From: Emcibacter sp.
GTDB taxonomy: Bacteria > Pseudomonadota > Alphaproteobacteria > Sphingomonadales > Emcibacteraceae
Length of the DNA: 64,000 bases
Assembly: GCF_963675455.1 (NCBI RefSeq)
Contig: NZ_OY776217.1
Location: 2,094,001 to 2,158,000 of the forward strand
Direction of reading: 5' to 3'
Notes under the pieces: model-generated
Seen by the model: only the letters and a program-made list of their open reading frames with translations
Database searches by the model: none
Told to the model about the DNA's origin: nothing
Shown: piece by piece, positions 36,105 to 44,180 of the stretch
How positions within the stretch are numbered: position 1 is the first letter of the stretch
Layout: the number at the start of each line of letters is the position of its first letter
Position numbers and translations under genes: made by a program

Positions 36105-36147
36105 ATCCCGGGCCATTGTCGTCTTCTGGCCCGGGATATTTCATTTA
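36105..36147 (+). terminator. Terminator after M28 peptidase gene
   Basis: Perfect 11-base inverted repeat ATCCCGGGCCA (36105-36115) / TGGCCCGGGAT (36127-36137) with an 11-base loop and a T-rich tail, seven bases after the peptidase stop. It ends only a few bases before the next start codon. Confidence 0.85.
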
Positions 36148-36149
36148 TT

Positions 36150-36878
36150 ATGAGAAAAATAAACTATAATTTCTGGCTGCGGCGCATTCACAAATGGCTC
36201 GGCCTCATCGTCGGGATCCAGTTTCTGCTCTGGACCCTGAGCGGTTTTATCATGTCTTATTTTCCGATCGGGGAAGTGCATGGAGATCATCTTCTGAATG
36301 CCGAGCCGGTCCGGAATTTATCCCCGGCAGAGGAGTATCTTTCGCCGTCACAGATCCTGCAGAAATTCGGCGACCGACCGGTTGAGGCCATCCATCTGAT
36401 TTCTTACCAGGGGCGTCCGGTGTACCAGGTGGAGGCGGGAGAGGATCTGTGGCTTGTCGACGCTGTCACCGGCGCAGACCATCCCATGATTGGCGAGACG
36501 GAGGCTACCGCTATCGCCCGTGCCCGCTATGCCGGTGAAGCGGAAGTAAAGTCTGTCTCGCAGATTACCACCCCCATCGGTGAAATTGGTGCCGCGCGAC
36601 TGCCGCTCTGGCGGGTCGATTTCAACGATGACATCAACAGCAGTTTCTATATTTCGCCTTATGACGCCACCATTGTCCGGGTGCGCTCCGATATCTGGCG
36701 CCGCCATGATTTTTTCTGGATGCTGCATATCATGGATTATGAAAACCGGAGCGATATTAACAACTGGCTTCTGGTTTTTGCCGCCTCGGTGGGGTTATTT
36801 GTCATCCTTTCCGGGATAATTCTGATCTTTTATGCTTTTTCAAGGCGCGATTTCCGCTGGATCAGGCCGGGAAAATAG
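36150..36878 (+). CDS. PepSY-domain membrane protein
   Basis: A 242-residue protein of the PepSY-associated membrane family. An N-terminal helix (LRRIHKWLGLIVGIQFLLWT, residues 10-29) is followed by a periplasmic PepSY-like part (residues about 75-130, AEEYLSPSQILQKF opening) and a C-terminal helix (residues about 208-230, FAASVGLFVILSGIILIFY). Related proteins occur with iron/copper uptake and redox genes. No ribosome-binding site is visible; the ATG lies 12 bases after a terminator hairpin. The short distance to the copper-type genes downstream suggests one cluster. Exact function unknown. Confidence 0.8.
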   Translation: MRKINYNFWLRRIHKWLGLIVGIQFLLWTLSGFIMSYFPIGEVHGDHLLNAEPVRNLSPAEEYLSPSQILQKFGDRPVEAIHLISYQGRPVYQVEAGEDLWLVDAVTGADHPMIGETEATAIARARYAGEAEVKSVSQITTPIGEIGAARLPLWRVDFNDDINSSFYISPYDATIVRVRSDIWRRHDFFWMLHIMDYENRSDINNWLLVFAASVGLFVILSGIILIFYAFSRRDFRWIRPGK

Positions 36879-36927
36879 CTGTGGACTTTTATTGGCCGCT
36901 ACGTATAACCTTTATCTCATGGTCAGA

Positions 36928-37275
36928 ATGAAAAAAGTCATCTCGCTTGTGTTGCTGGTTTTGGTCGCCTTCTCGGCGACCGGCATGGAGCATGGTTTTG
37001 CCGGTGGATGTGATCATTCGGCCATGGCACAGGGATCTCCCGCTCATCAGGACGCGGCCTGTCATGACGGGATGACGGAAGACGATATGCCACTGCATCA
37101 GACATCTTCCTGCCGCTGCGATGCCCTGTTGTCCTGTACGGCGATTATCCTGCCCGAAATCAGTGGCGGTGCGCCTTTCCGTTATCGTGCCACTTTGACC
37201 TTTTATTCCCGGGGCCAGATCCCGGAGGAATATTTCACCGGCCTTCTTGCCCCGCCTCCAAAGACAGTGACCTGA
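36928..37275 (+). CDS. Small secreted Cys/His/Met-rich protein, probable copper-handling
   Basis: A 115-residue protein with a signal peptide (MKKVISLVLLVLVAFSATG) and a metal-ligand-rich centre: GGCDHSAMAQ, AHQDAACHDGMTEDDMPLHQ, SSCRCDALLSC. It ends in a proline run (LLAPPPK). Because the multicopper oxidase gene begins 37 bases later, I infer a periplasmic copper-binding or delivery role; similar small proteins precede copA-like genes. No domain match can be named with certainty. An in-frame ATG at 36919 is an alternative start; neither has a strong ribosome-binding site. Confidence 0.65.
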   Translation: MKKVISLVLLVLVAFSATGMEHGFAGGCDHSAMAQGSPAHQDAACHDGMTEDDMPLHQTSSCRCDALLSCTAIILPEISGGAPFRYRATLTFYSRGQIPEEYFTGLLAPPPKTVT

Positions 37276-37312
37276 ATAAATTATAATCAGGTCAACCACT
37301 TGGAGAGTTTAA

Positions 37313-39370
37313 ATGAAGATGTTGCATGCGCTGGCGTTGTTCGGCGTTTTAACGGGTTTCTCTGTCGCGCAGGCAGAGGTTATTGAATATTCCATAGATA
37401 TAGCAGAAAGAACCGTCAATTTTACCGGCAGGGAGGTTACGGCCCTGACCGTTGGCGGCGGCATTCCCGGCCCGACCATTGAGGTCCGGGAAGGGGATAT
37501 CCTGCGTGTCACCTTTACCAATAAAATGGACGTGGAAAGCTCCATTCACTGGCACGGCGTGCTGTTGCCCAACGACCAGGATGGCGTGCCTTACCTCACC
37601 ACCCAGCCGATTGCAGCGCACAGCAGCTTTACCTATGAATATCCGGTCATTCACAGCGGCACCTACTGGTATCATTCCCATACCGGTCTGCAGGAACAGC
37701 GCGGGGTTTACGGCTCCATTGTCTTTCATCCGAAAAAGGAAAATCGGGACTATGACCAGGATCTGGTGATGGTTCTGTCTGACTGGACAGATGAAAATCC
37801 AAACCAGGTCATGCGAAACCTGAAGCGGGACGGGGACTATTATGCGCTGAAAAAAGACAGTGTGCAGTCCTGGGACCGGGTGCTGGAACATGGCTGGCAG
37901 GCCGTGAAAAACCGCATGGACGGCAGTCTCAGCCGCATGGGACCGATGGATATTTCCGATGTCGGTTATGATCTGTTCCTGATAAACGGCAAACGGGTCT
38001 CGGAACATCAGGTGAAACCCGGTGAAAAAGTCAGGTTGCGGATCATCAATGCAGCGGCTTCCAGTTATTTCAATGTGGAATTCGCCGGCGGTCCGATGAC
38101 GGTAATCGCGGCAGACGGGGTGGATGTGAAGCCGTTCCGGGTCACGCGCCTGCGCACGGCCATTGCCGAAACCTGGGATGTTATTGTGGAGGTGCCGGAT
38201 GGCGGCGCCTACGAATTCCGGGCCACGTCGGAAGACGGCACCGGATATGCCTCCAGCTTCCTTGGTAAGGGACAAAAGGTTGCGGCGCCGGACGTGCCCA
38301 AACCCAATCCCTATCTGATGTCACACGGGGATCATGGTGCCATGAGCCATGGGGATATGGATCACGGCCAGATGGATCACTCCCAAATGGACCATGGTTC
38401 AATGGAAATGGCGGAACCTGTTATAAGCTACCTGACCGACTACAGCCCCCTGGAAGGACTGGAGGATACAACTCTAAAGAATACCGGGCCGATGCGGGAA
38501 GTTAATCTGTCCCTGACCGGCAATATGGAGGATTATGTCTGGTCTTTTGACAACAAGGTTCTCTCCGCTGCCGACCGGATCTTGATCCGAAAAGGCGAGC
38601 GTGTTCGTTTTATCCTGAAGAATGAAACCATGATGCATCATCCCATTCATTTGCACGGGCATTTTTTCCGGGTCCTGAACGGCAAGGGGGACAAGAGTCC
38701 CATGAAGCACACTGTCAATGTGCCGCCCATGGCCACGGTGGTGATCGAGTTTGACGCCAATGAGGAAAAGGACTGGTTTTTCCATTGCCATAACCTCTAT
38801 CACATGAAGTCGGGCATGTCCCGGGTTGTCAGTTACGAAGACAGCAGCCGGATGACTGAAGAAATACTGCGGAAAATCTCCGGGGATCGTCACTGGTACA
38901 GCTTTGCCGATCTGTCTGCCCAGAGTTATGTAGCCTCGGGTAAAGTCTGGACCCGGGACAGTTACAACATGGTTTCTGCGATGATCGAGGCGGATTATGA
39001 CAGCGCCTATGAGGGCGAGGTCGCCTATAGCAGAACCATTAACAGGTTTCTGAAGCTCTATGCCGGCGGCTGGTTCGAGCGCGAGGAAGAGGACGGGACC
39101 TGGCATGACCGTAATGTGGCCATGGCCGGTGTTCGATATGTCCTGCCGCTCCTGATCGAAGCGGACCTCAGGGTTGACAGCAAAGGGCATGTGCGGTTCG
39201 GGCTGGAAAGTGAACTTCAACTTACCTCCAGGCTGTCATTCGAGTGGAACTGGAATACCGACGATGAATGGGAGACTGTGCTGGAATATGAAATCAGCAA
39301 ACGCTTCTCTCTGGTTGGCGGGCATATGTCCCGTTTCGGTACGGGCGGGGGAGTGCTGGTCAAATTCTAG
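37313..39370 (+). CDS. copA: Copper-resistance multicopper oxidase with C-terminal barrel-like extension
   Basis: A 685-residue protein. Signal peptide (MKMLHALALFGVLTGFSVA) is Sec-like without the twin arginines usual in CopA. Residues about 25-510 form three cupredoxin domains with all four copper motifs: SIHWHGVL (79-82), WYHSH (119-123), HHPIHLHGH (442-450) and HCHNLYHMKSGM (491-502). A Met/His-rich segment of repeated DHGQMDHS type lies at about 337-370. The last ~165 residues (about 520-685) are unrelated to cupredoxin and resemble the C-terminal barrel region of CopB: alternating strands (RYVLPLLIEADLRV, SFEWNWNTDDEWETV) and terminal VLVKF. GGAGAG supports the start. Part of a copper-tolerance cluster with the two upstream genes. 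Confidence 0.88.
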   Translation: MKMLHALALFGVLTGFSVAQAEVIEYSIDIAERTVNFTGREVTALTVGGGIPGPTIEVREGDILRVTFTNKMDVESSIHWHGVLLPNDQDGVPYLTTQPIAAHSSFTYEYPVIHSGTYWYHSHTGLQEQRGVYGSIVFHPKKENRDYDQDLVMVLSDWTDENPNQVMRNLKRDGDYYALKKDSVQSWDRVLEHGWQAVKNRMDGSLSRMGPMDISDVGYDLFLINGKRVSEHQVKPGEKVRLRIINAAASSYFNVEFAGGPMTVIAADGVDVKPFRVTRLRTAIAETWDVIVEVPDGGAYEFRATSEDGTGYASSFLGKGQKVAAPDVPKPNPYLMSHGDHGAMSHGDMDHGQMDHSQMDHGSMEMAEPVISYLTDYSPLEGLEDTTLKNTGPMREVNLSLTGNMEDYVWSFDNKVLSAADRILIRKGERVRFILKNETMMHHPIHLHGHFFRVLNGKGDKSPMKHTVNVPPMATVVIEFDANEEKDWFFHCHNLYHMKSGMSRVVSYEDSSRMTEEILRKISGDRHWYSFADLSAQSYVASGKVWTRDSYNMVSAMIEADYDSAYEGEVAYSRTINRFLKLYAGGWFEREEEDGTWHDRNVAMAGVRYVLPLLIEADLRVDSKGHVRFGLESELQLTSRLSFEWNWNTDDEWETVLEYEISKRFSLVGGHMSRFGTGGGVLVKF

Positions 39371-39376
39371 AAGGGT

Positions 39377-39703
39377 TCATCGGGCGCAGTTCTGGCACTG
39401 GGGAACGGAAGGATCCAGCGCCAGCCTCTTCGCCTCGATTTCCTCGCCGCAGGTCACACAATAACCGAACTCATCTGTATCCATCCTGTCCAGGGCGGAC
39501 TGGATCCGGCGCAGTTCCTGAACCCGCCGACGGCTCACTTCCTTTGACATGGCCTGGGCCTGCAGGGCATCCATGCGCGACAATCGACCGACCTTGCTTT
39601 GATCCAGTTCGACAGGGGCCTTGCTTTCTTCTGACAGTACGATAAGTTCTTCGAGGTTTTTCTTCATACCCAGAAGTTTTTTACGACAGGCATCCATATC
39701 CAT
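39377..39703 (-). CDS. DksA/TraR-type C4 zinc-finger protein
   Basis: A 108-residue protein with two features of the DksA/TraR family: an N-terminal helical coiled-coil (residues about 5-75) and a C-terminal C4 zinc finger, FGYCVTCGEEIEAKRLA with CQNCAR at the end. The coiled-coil tip lacks an obvious DxxDxA motif: MDTDEFGYC follows directly. Family members bind the RNA polymerase secondary channel and act with ppGpp; small variants can be conjugation or phage related, or general. It is convergent with the oxidase gene, with only six bases between. Confidence 0.85.
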   Translation of the reverse strand: MDMDACRKKLLGMKKNLEELIVLSEESKAPVELDQSKVGRLSRMDALQAQAMSKEVSRRRVQELRRIQSALDRMDTDEFGYCVTCGEEIEAKRLALDPSVPQCQNCAR

Positions 39704-39911
39704 CCGCCGGGTCTCTAGAGATTACAGTTACGGTTACAGTTAATTGTATGTTCCTATAAATTACTTAACTTTAACGGATTGTTAGGTGGTTTGTAACAAA
39801 ATAATAATCATCTTGTAATATAGAGTTATGCTAATTAAGAAGGTGTGAAATCGCTTTTGCATTTCTACAAGAATAGTAATTTGGGGCAGGTAAAGTAGGC
39901 AGGTTTCAGTC

Positions 39912-40316
39912 ATGGCGTCGGAAGTAAGACATATATTTTTCGAGGAGTCCGAGTTGGTGCGGGCTTTGATGAAATATTCCCTGGTTAAAAAACGACCCCT
40001 TGAGTTTAAGGATATCAAGGGTGTTATCGTCAATAACATGGGGTCAGTCTCTGCGACCATGATGGTCAAGGTCATCAGCAATGAACCTCCGGTTAAAATT
40101 GAATTTTCAACGCCGGAACTGGCCGCGGCTCTTGTGCTTTTCTGTAATGAAACCGGGATCGATCTGCCGCGTAAAGGCGTTAAAACCCTGAATGTGGATG
40201 AAGATCAGGTCTATATGACGATCATTGTGAATGAACGCACGATTATCGGCGGCAATAAAATGGATCGCCTGACCCGCAAATATGCCAATATGGGGCTGAC
40301 AAAAAAGAGCGGCTAA
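39912..40316 (+). CDS. Conserved hypothetical protein (134 residues)
   Basis: I do not recognise this protein. It is soluble, without signal peptide or membrane helix, alternating strand and helix (RHIFFEESELVRALMKY, VIVNNMGSVSATMMVKV, LAAALVLFCNETGIDLPRKG, VYMTIIVNE) and ends in a basic stretch (MDRLTRKYANMGLTKKSG). The ribosome-binding site is AGG eight bases ahead of ATG 39912. Sequence quality and codon use look like a real gene, and a clear terminator follows. The composition suggests a small regulator or adaptor, but nothing in the neighbours defines it. Confidence 0.7.
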   Translation: MASEVRHIFFEESELVRALMKYSLVKKRPLEFKDIKGVIVNNMGSVSATMMVKVISNEPPVKIEFSTPELAAALVLFCNETGIDLPRKGVKTLNVDEDQVYMTIIVNERTIIGGNKMDRLTRKYANMGLTKKSG

Positions 40317-40347
40317 AGAGCGGGCGCAGAATATAATCCAACGAATG

Positions 40348-40374
40348 AAGCGGCGACAGGCCGCTTTTATTTTG
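40348..40374 (+). terminator. Terminator after the 134-residue gene
   Basis: Perfect 7-base stem AAGCGGC (40348-40354) / GCCGCTT (40360-40366) with a GACAG loop, followed by TTATTTTG, 32 bases after the stop of the hypothetical gene. Confidence 0.85.
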
Positions 40375-40453
40375 CCCGGGCCATTTCCTCTGTCATAAAA
40401 TACCGCTAAGCTGCGGCTGGTTTGTTCAGAACGATGGAAACAAGGAAACAGGG

Positions 40454-41713
40454 ATGGTGTTTGGGGTAATTAGGTTCGGGAGACTGTTTTATCTGTGTTT
40501 TCTGTTCCTGGTGCTGGGGAGCGTATCTGCTTTTGCGGATATTGAAAAAATCCTGATCACCCCTGACCAGCCCGTCTTAAGGGGGCAGGAAACCTCTGTC
40601 ACACTGCTGTTGATGAATAATTCCTCCGATCGTCAGGAGGTGACGATTGAACGTAAGGTCAAGGTTTATCTGGAATACGGTCTGAATCGTGTGGAGGGGG
40701 TGCTGGAACTGTCTGGTGGTCAGGATGGCGAGGTGATCAGTCTTGAGCCCGGCAACTTCCGTAAAATGAACTACATATTGATGGTTCCCCTCGATATCCG
40801 CCCCGGGCCTTTGAAGATTATTCCTGTCGACGGCTCGGCAAACAATCCGTTTCTGATGGTCGGCACTGAAATAAACGATCGGAAGGAAACGCAACAGGCC
40901 GATGTTGATGACGACCCGGATAAGGAGGAGGAATATGTGGTTCTCGGCCCCGAAGATATCCAGGAGTTGAAGGAGGAAAAGGGGTTGTTCTTTGATAATC
41001 TGGCGCCGTACGAACCGGCATATATCCTGTTCGGGGGAGGCGACACCAATTCAAAATTCCAGATCAGTTTCAAATACCGCATCTTCGGTTCCGACCGCAA
41101 TGAGTTGCCGGTTAACCGGTCGTGGATCGAAGGTCTTCACTTTTCCTATACGCAGCTTAATTTCTGGGATCTGGCGGCTGCATCAAAACCCTTTGCAGAT
41201 ACTAACTTCAAGCCCGAATTTTTCTATCTGTGGGAGGACGTCGGCAATGGACTTTTCTCTGATAATTCCAGAGTGAATCTTCAGTTTGGTTTTATGCATG
41301 AATCAAATGGACGCGACGGTGAGAATTCGCGAAGTATAAATGCTTTTTACATACATCCAGCCCTAACCTATGAGTATGAAAATGGCTATACTCTTGGTTT
41401 GTCAGCCAGGTTCCAGGCCTATGTGGGGGATCTGTCGGACAATCCGGATATAATCGATTACCGGGGCCATTCCAGTCTGGTGGCCAAATTCGGGAAACTT
41501 GAAGATTTCCAGATTTCAGCGGCGCTCCGGGGGAATTTCGAGACCGGCAAGGGGCTGTTGATGCTGGATTTCACCTATCCGCTGAACAAGCTTTTTATCA
41601 ATCATCCTGATCTCTATTTTCAGACCCAGCTGATTACCGGCTACGGGGAGAAAATGCTGGAATATGACCGCAAGGAAACGCGCCTTCGTTTCGGCATCGG
41701 TATTACCCGTTAG
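40454..41713 (+). CDS. pldA: Outer-membrane phospholipase A with N-terminal extension
   Basis: A 419-residue secreted protein (signal peptide MVFGVIRFGRLFYLCFLFLV, cleaved after SAFA). Residues about 190-419 are an OMPLA barrel, with GFMHESNGRD giving His282 and Ser284 and SINAFY giving Asn296; spacings of 2 and 12 match His142/Ser144/Asn156 of E. coli PldA. The barrel ends RFGIGITR. OMPLA hydrolyses phospholipids that reach the outer leaflet and is calcium-dependent and dimeric. About 150 residues after the signal peptide have no counterpart in E. coli PldA; they look beta-rich with an acidic linker (DVDDDPDKEEEY). The start is preceded by AAGGAAACAGGG. Confidence 0.85.
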   Translation: MVFGVIRFGRLFYLCFLFLVLGSVSAFADIEKILITPDQPVLRGQETSVTLLLMNNSSDRQEVTIERKVKVYLEYGLNRVEGVLELSGGQDGEVISLEPGNFRKMNYILMVPLDIRPGPLKIIPVDGSANNPFLMVGTEINDRKETQQADVDDDPDKEEEYVVLGPEDIQELKEEKGLFFDNLAPYEPAYILFGGGDTNSKFQISFKYRIFGSDRNELPVNRSWIEGLHFSYTQLNFWDLAAASKPFADTNFKPEFFYLWEDVGNGLFSDNSRVNLQFGFMHESNGRDGENSRSINAFYIHPALTYEYENGYTLGLSARFQAYVGDLSDNPDIIDYRGHSSLVAKFGKLEDFQISAALRGNFETGKGLLMLDFTYPLNKLFINHPDLYFQTQLITGYGEKMLEYDRKETRLRFGIGITR

Positions 41714-41725
41714 GTGGCGGGGCAC

Positions 41726-42187
41726 CTATTCCGGTTTGTATATATGGAGGCAGCAGAAAATGATCGAGACATCCTCGTCATTTTCCGAGAAGGGAAGGAC
41801 GATGGCGGAATATTCCCGGCGATCGCGGGCCGACCAGACAAACTCCCCCATCGTCACATAGGGCTTTTTGCTTTCCAGAAGCCAGCTAAATCTCTCAAGT
41901 ATGTGGTGGGTATTGTCAAAGCTTTCCGCAGACTTTCCGGTATTGTCTTCGCCGGTTGTCTCGGTGATATTTGTGCCGATAAGCCTTATTTTAAATTCCA
42001 GCGGATTGCGGAAGACATCGACCAGCATCAGGTTGCCCAAAGCATCCGGTACATGCAAGGGATTGAAATCCCTGCGTGCCGGCATTGCTCTGTCACCCCT
42101 GATTTCCTGCCAGTATTTATAAAATTTATTTTGGTAGTCACTGGTCAGGTCATCGGTCGTAAAGTCAATAATGAATTTACTCACCAT
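41726..42187 (-). CDS. Single-domain PAS protein (PAS_5 type), divergent paralogue 7
   Basis: A 153-residue divergent member. It keeps FYKYWQEIRGDRAMPARRDFNP, VPDALGNLMLVDV, LVWSARDRREYSAIVLPFSEND and the length of the others, but the middle block is changed (IRLIGTNITETTGEDNTGKS rather than RLVGTETVKAMGxDxTG). The N-terminus differs too: MVSKFIIDFTTDDLTSDYQNK. A GTG at codon 2 is an alternative start. Convergent with the phospholipase gene. Function unknown. Confidence 0.75.
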   Translation of the reverse strand: MVSKFIIDFTTDDLTSDYQNKFYKYWQEIRGDRAMPARRDFNPLHVPDALGNLMLVDVFRNPLEFKIRLIGTNITETTGEDNTGKSAESFDNTHHILERFSWLLESKKPYVTMGEFVWSARDRREYSAIVLPFSENDEDVSIIFCCLHIYKPE

Positions 42188-42625
42188 GTCCCCTTTTAAA
42201 AATAACACGCGTCCCCCCGATCATTGTCAAAGGGAATATTTTTATTATTATTGAAGTGGTCAAAAAATGCTTTTTGGACAGCCTCTGCACCGCCGGATAG
42301 CAATTCAATATAGGAATTCTTTGCCCAATTTATTAACAAAAGGTTAATATTTGTGGGTTCGGGGAATTTTTGTTAAGTAAATAATAAGAATTTCATTTAA
42401 TGCGGGGCAGGCGTCCGGATTAAAGGTGCTGTGAGCGGTGCCGGCGACTTGATCAACCTGGATTGCACCGGATATTGTCATAGAAGACAGCCGGAGTCGC
42501 GGGTGGTCCACCTCTCGGCTGTGAGTTTAAATATTCCGTGCGCGAATTTAAACAATGGCAAACACCCGATGACCATGCCGGGAACTGATCCATTAAAGAC
42601 TTCTGGATGATATTTTGGGAAAGAG
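42188..42625. other. Non-coding stretch between PAS gene and tRNA-Thr
   Basis: About 440 bases with no supported gene. The left part (42240-42400) is A/T-rich and likely contains the promoter of the minus-strand PAS gene. The right part (42400-42620) is of normal composition; I see no conserved RNA structure, repeat or gene remnant that I can support. Confidence 0.6.
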
Positions 42626-42701
42626 TGGTGCCCCCACACGGACTCGAACCGCGGACCTACTGATTACAAATCAGTTGCTCTACCAACTGAGCTATAGGGG
42701 C
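42626..42701 (-). tRNA. tRNA-Thr (anticodon UGU)
   Basis: A 76-base cloverleaf with encoded CCA. Acceptor GCCCCTA pairs with TGGGGGC (one G-T pair), the anticodon stem CTGAT/ATCAG encloses TTTGTAA with anticodon TGT (42666-42668 on the plus strand), and GTTCGAGTCC forms the T arm. Reads ACA. It faces the opposite way from the tuf-proximal tRNAs. Confidence 0.97.
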
Positions 42702-42722
42702 TTCCAATCGGAAAGTAGGCGC

Positions 42723-42751
42723 AACCTAGTGTGCCTTTCGGTCAAAATCAA
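42723..42751 (-). promoter_or_regulatory. Candidate promoter of tRNA-Thr
   Basis: On the minus strand TTGATT and TAGGTT are separated by 17 bases; the -10-like hexamer ends about 22 bases before the tRNA 5' end. Confidence 0.45.
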
Positions 42752-42791
42752 GCCAAATTTTTCTATGGCGGCTTTTTTTCGGAGCGGGGGC

Positions 42792-43646
42792 CTAGTTACG
42801 TGACAATTCGTATAACGCCACCGCGGCGGCGTTGGACACATTCAGGCTTTCGACCCGGTCGCTGATGGGCAGCTTGACCAGCGCGTCGCAATGGTCGCGG
42901 GTGCCTTTTCTCAGTCCCTTGCCCTCGGCACCCAGCACCAGGACAATATTATCGCCGAAATCGGCATCCTGCACCATTGTTTCGGCATAACCGTCCAGAC
43001 CAAGGCGCCAGTAGCCCATTTCCGCCAGCTGGTCGAGGGCGCGGGACAGGTTTGTCACCCGGACCCAGGGGATCAGTTCCAGACAGCCGGAGGCGGATTT
43101 CGCCAGCGTGCCGGATTCCGGCGGTGCATTGCGATCCGGGGTAACAATGGCCTTGGCGCCAAAGGCGGCGGCAGACCGGATGATGGCACCCACATTATGG
43201 GGGTCGGTCACCTGGTCCAGCACCAGCACCAGATTCTTTCCTTCAGGAGCGATTTCGCAGCTGTCTTCCAGATGCCGGCCGGGCAGGGGGGCGCATTTCA
43301 GGGCGATGCCCTGGTGCAGGCTTCCCTCAGGCAGCAGTTTTTCAAAATCTTCCGGTCCCACAAGTTCGGGCTGAAGGGAGGGGAGGTTTTCCAGCAGGGC
43401 GGCAAGTTCCTCCCGATACTGATCAGCACTTTTCCGGGAGACAATAAGGCGATGTTTCTGCCGTTCCCGATTGGCCAGGGCTGCTGTTACGGGATGGCGA
43501 CCAAAGAGCCACAAGCCGCCCCCTCCGGAAGTGTTTCCGGAAGACGGTCTTCTGTCGCGGGCGCCGGTGACAAGCCGGTTGTCGTGAGCCTGCGGCTGTG
43601 CGTTACCGGTCTGGCGGCTTTTGTTTGGTCTGGTTTTTCTGCTCAT
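42792..43646 (-). CDS. rlmB: 23S rRNA (guanosine-2'-O-) methyltransferase RlmB-like (SpoU family)
   Basis: A 284-residue SPOUT methyltransferase. An N-terminal basic tail (residues 1-45, RKTRPNKSRQTG) precedes the substrate-binding part LWLFGRHPVTAALANR. The SAM-binding trefoil knot shows VLDQVTDPHNVGAIIRSAAAFGA (motif 1), IVLVLGAEGKGLRKGT (motif 2) and LPISDRVESLNVSNAAAVALYEL (motif 3). RlmB methylates G2251 in the ribosomal P loop; a related family member (tRNA G18, TrmH) is less likely given the length and N-terminus. ATG 43646 opens the frame after 12 further upstream codons that look non-coding. It lies opposite to the tRNA genes. Confidence 0.92.
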   Translation of the reverse strand: MSRKTRPNKSRQTGNAQPQAHDNRLVTGARDRRPSSGNTSGGGGLWLFGRHPVTAALANRERQKHRLIVSRKSADQYREELAALLENLPSLQPELVGPEDFEKLLPEGSLHQGIALKCAPLPGRHLEDSCEIAPEGKNLVLVLDQVTDPHNVGAIIRSAAAFGAKAIVTPDRNAPPESGTLAKSASGCLELIPWVRVTNLSRALDQLAEMGYWRLGLDGYAETMVQDADFGDNIVLVLGAEGKGLRKGTRDHCDALVKLPISDRVESLNVSNAAAVALYELSRN

Positions 43647-43769
43647 TTTGACAGCTATAGGGCAGGAAGAGCAGAAGGGCAACAGCTTTGATTACCCCAT
43701 GACCTGTTGTCTGGATTTGCTGTGTCTCCTGAAAAAAAACATGAAGATTATATTTCTTGCAAAATAACG

Positions 43770-43798
43770 TTGACATCGCGCGAGAAATGTCCATATTG
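43770..43798 (+). promoter_or_regulatory. Candidate promoter of tRNA-Tyr/tRNA-Gly/tuf
   Basis: TTGACA at 43770-43775 is followed after 16-18 bases by CATATT/ATATTG, giving a near-consensus sigma70 promoter about 45 bases ahead of tRNA-Tyr. It probably drives the tRNA pair and may read into tuf. Confidence 0.65.
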
Positions 43799-43841
43799 CG
43801 GCTTCACAGCTGCCCTTTACGGGGCGGCGGAATCCACTCTT

Positions 43842-43926
43842 GGAGGGGTGGCTGAGCGGTCAAAAGCAGCGGACTGTAAATCCGCCGACATTGTCTACGC
43901 AGGTTCGAATCCTGCCCCCTCCACCA
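43842..43926 (+). tRNA. tRNA-Tyr (anticodon GUA)
   Basis: An 85-base class II tRNA with encoded CCA. GGAGGGG pairs with CCCCTCC, the anticodon loop CTGTAAA carries GTA at 43876-43878, and the long variable arm with GTCTACGC follows; GGTTCGAATCC is the T arm. Reads UAU/UAC. Confidence 0.97.
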
Positions 43927-43969
43927 TTTCCCCGATCCGGTTAAAGCAGGGGAACTGGTCAGGATGCGG

Positions 43970-44043
43970 GCGGGTGTAGCTTAGTGGTAAAGCCCCAGCC
44001 TTCCAAGCTGGTTACGAGGGTTCGATTCCCTTCACCCGCTCCA
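43970..44043 (+). tRNA. tRNA-Gly (anticodon UCC)
   Basis: A 74-base cloverleaf with encoded CCA. GCGGGTG pairs with CACCCGC, the anticodon stem CCAGC/GCTGG encloses CTTCCAA with TCC at 44002-44004, and GGTTCGATTCC is the T arm. It reads GGA. The order tRNA-Tyr, tRNA-Gly, tuf resembles the E. coli tyrU-glyT-thrT-tufB cluster with the Thr gene removed to the other strand. Confidence 0.97.
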
Positions 44044-44180
44044 ATTTAACCGGGAAATGGTCCGCATCTGATGATGCGATAATGTTAGATGGGGTGAATG
44101 CGGCGCGATGCCCATTTACTGGCTTGAATGGGAAATGGCCCTGGGGATGAGCCGGGTGCTGAAATTTAGGTGGTTATATA

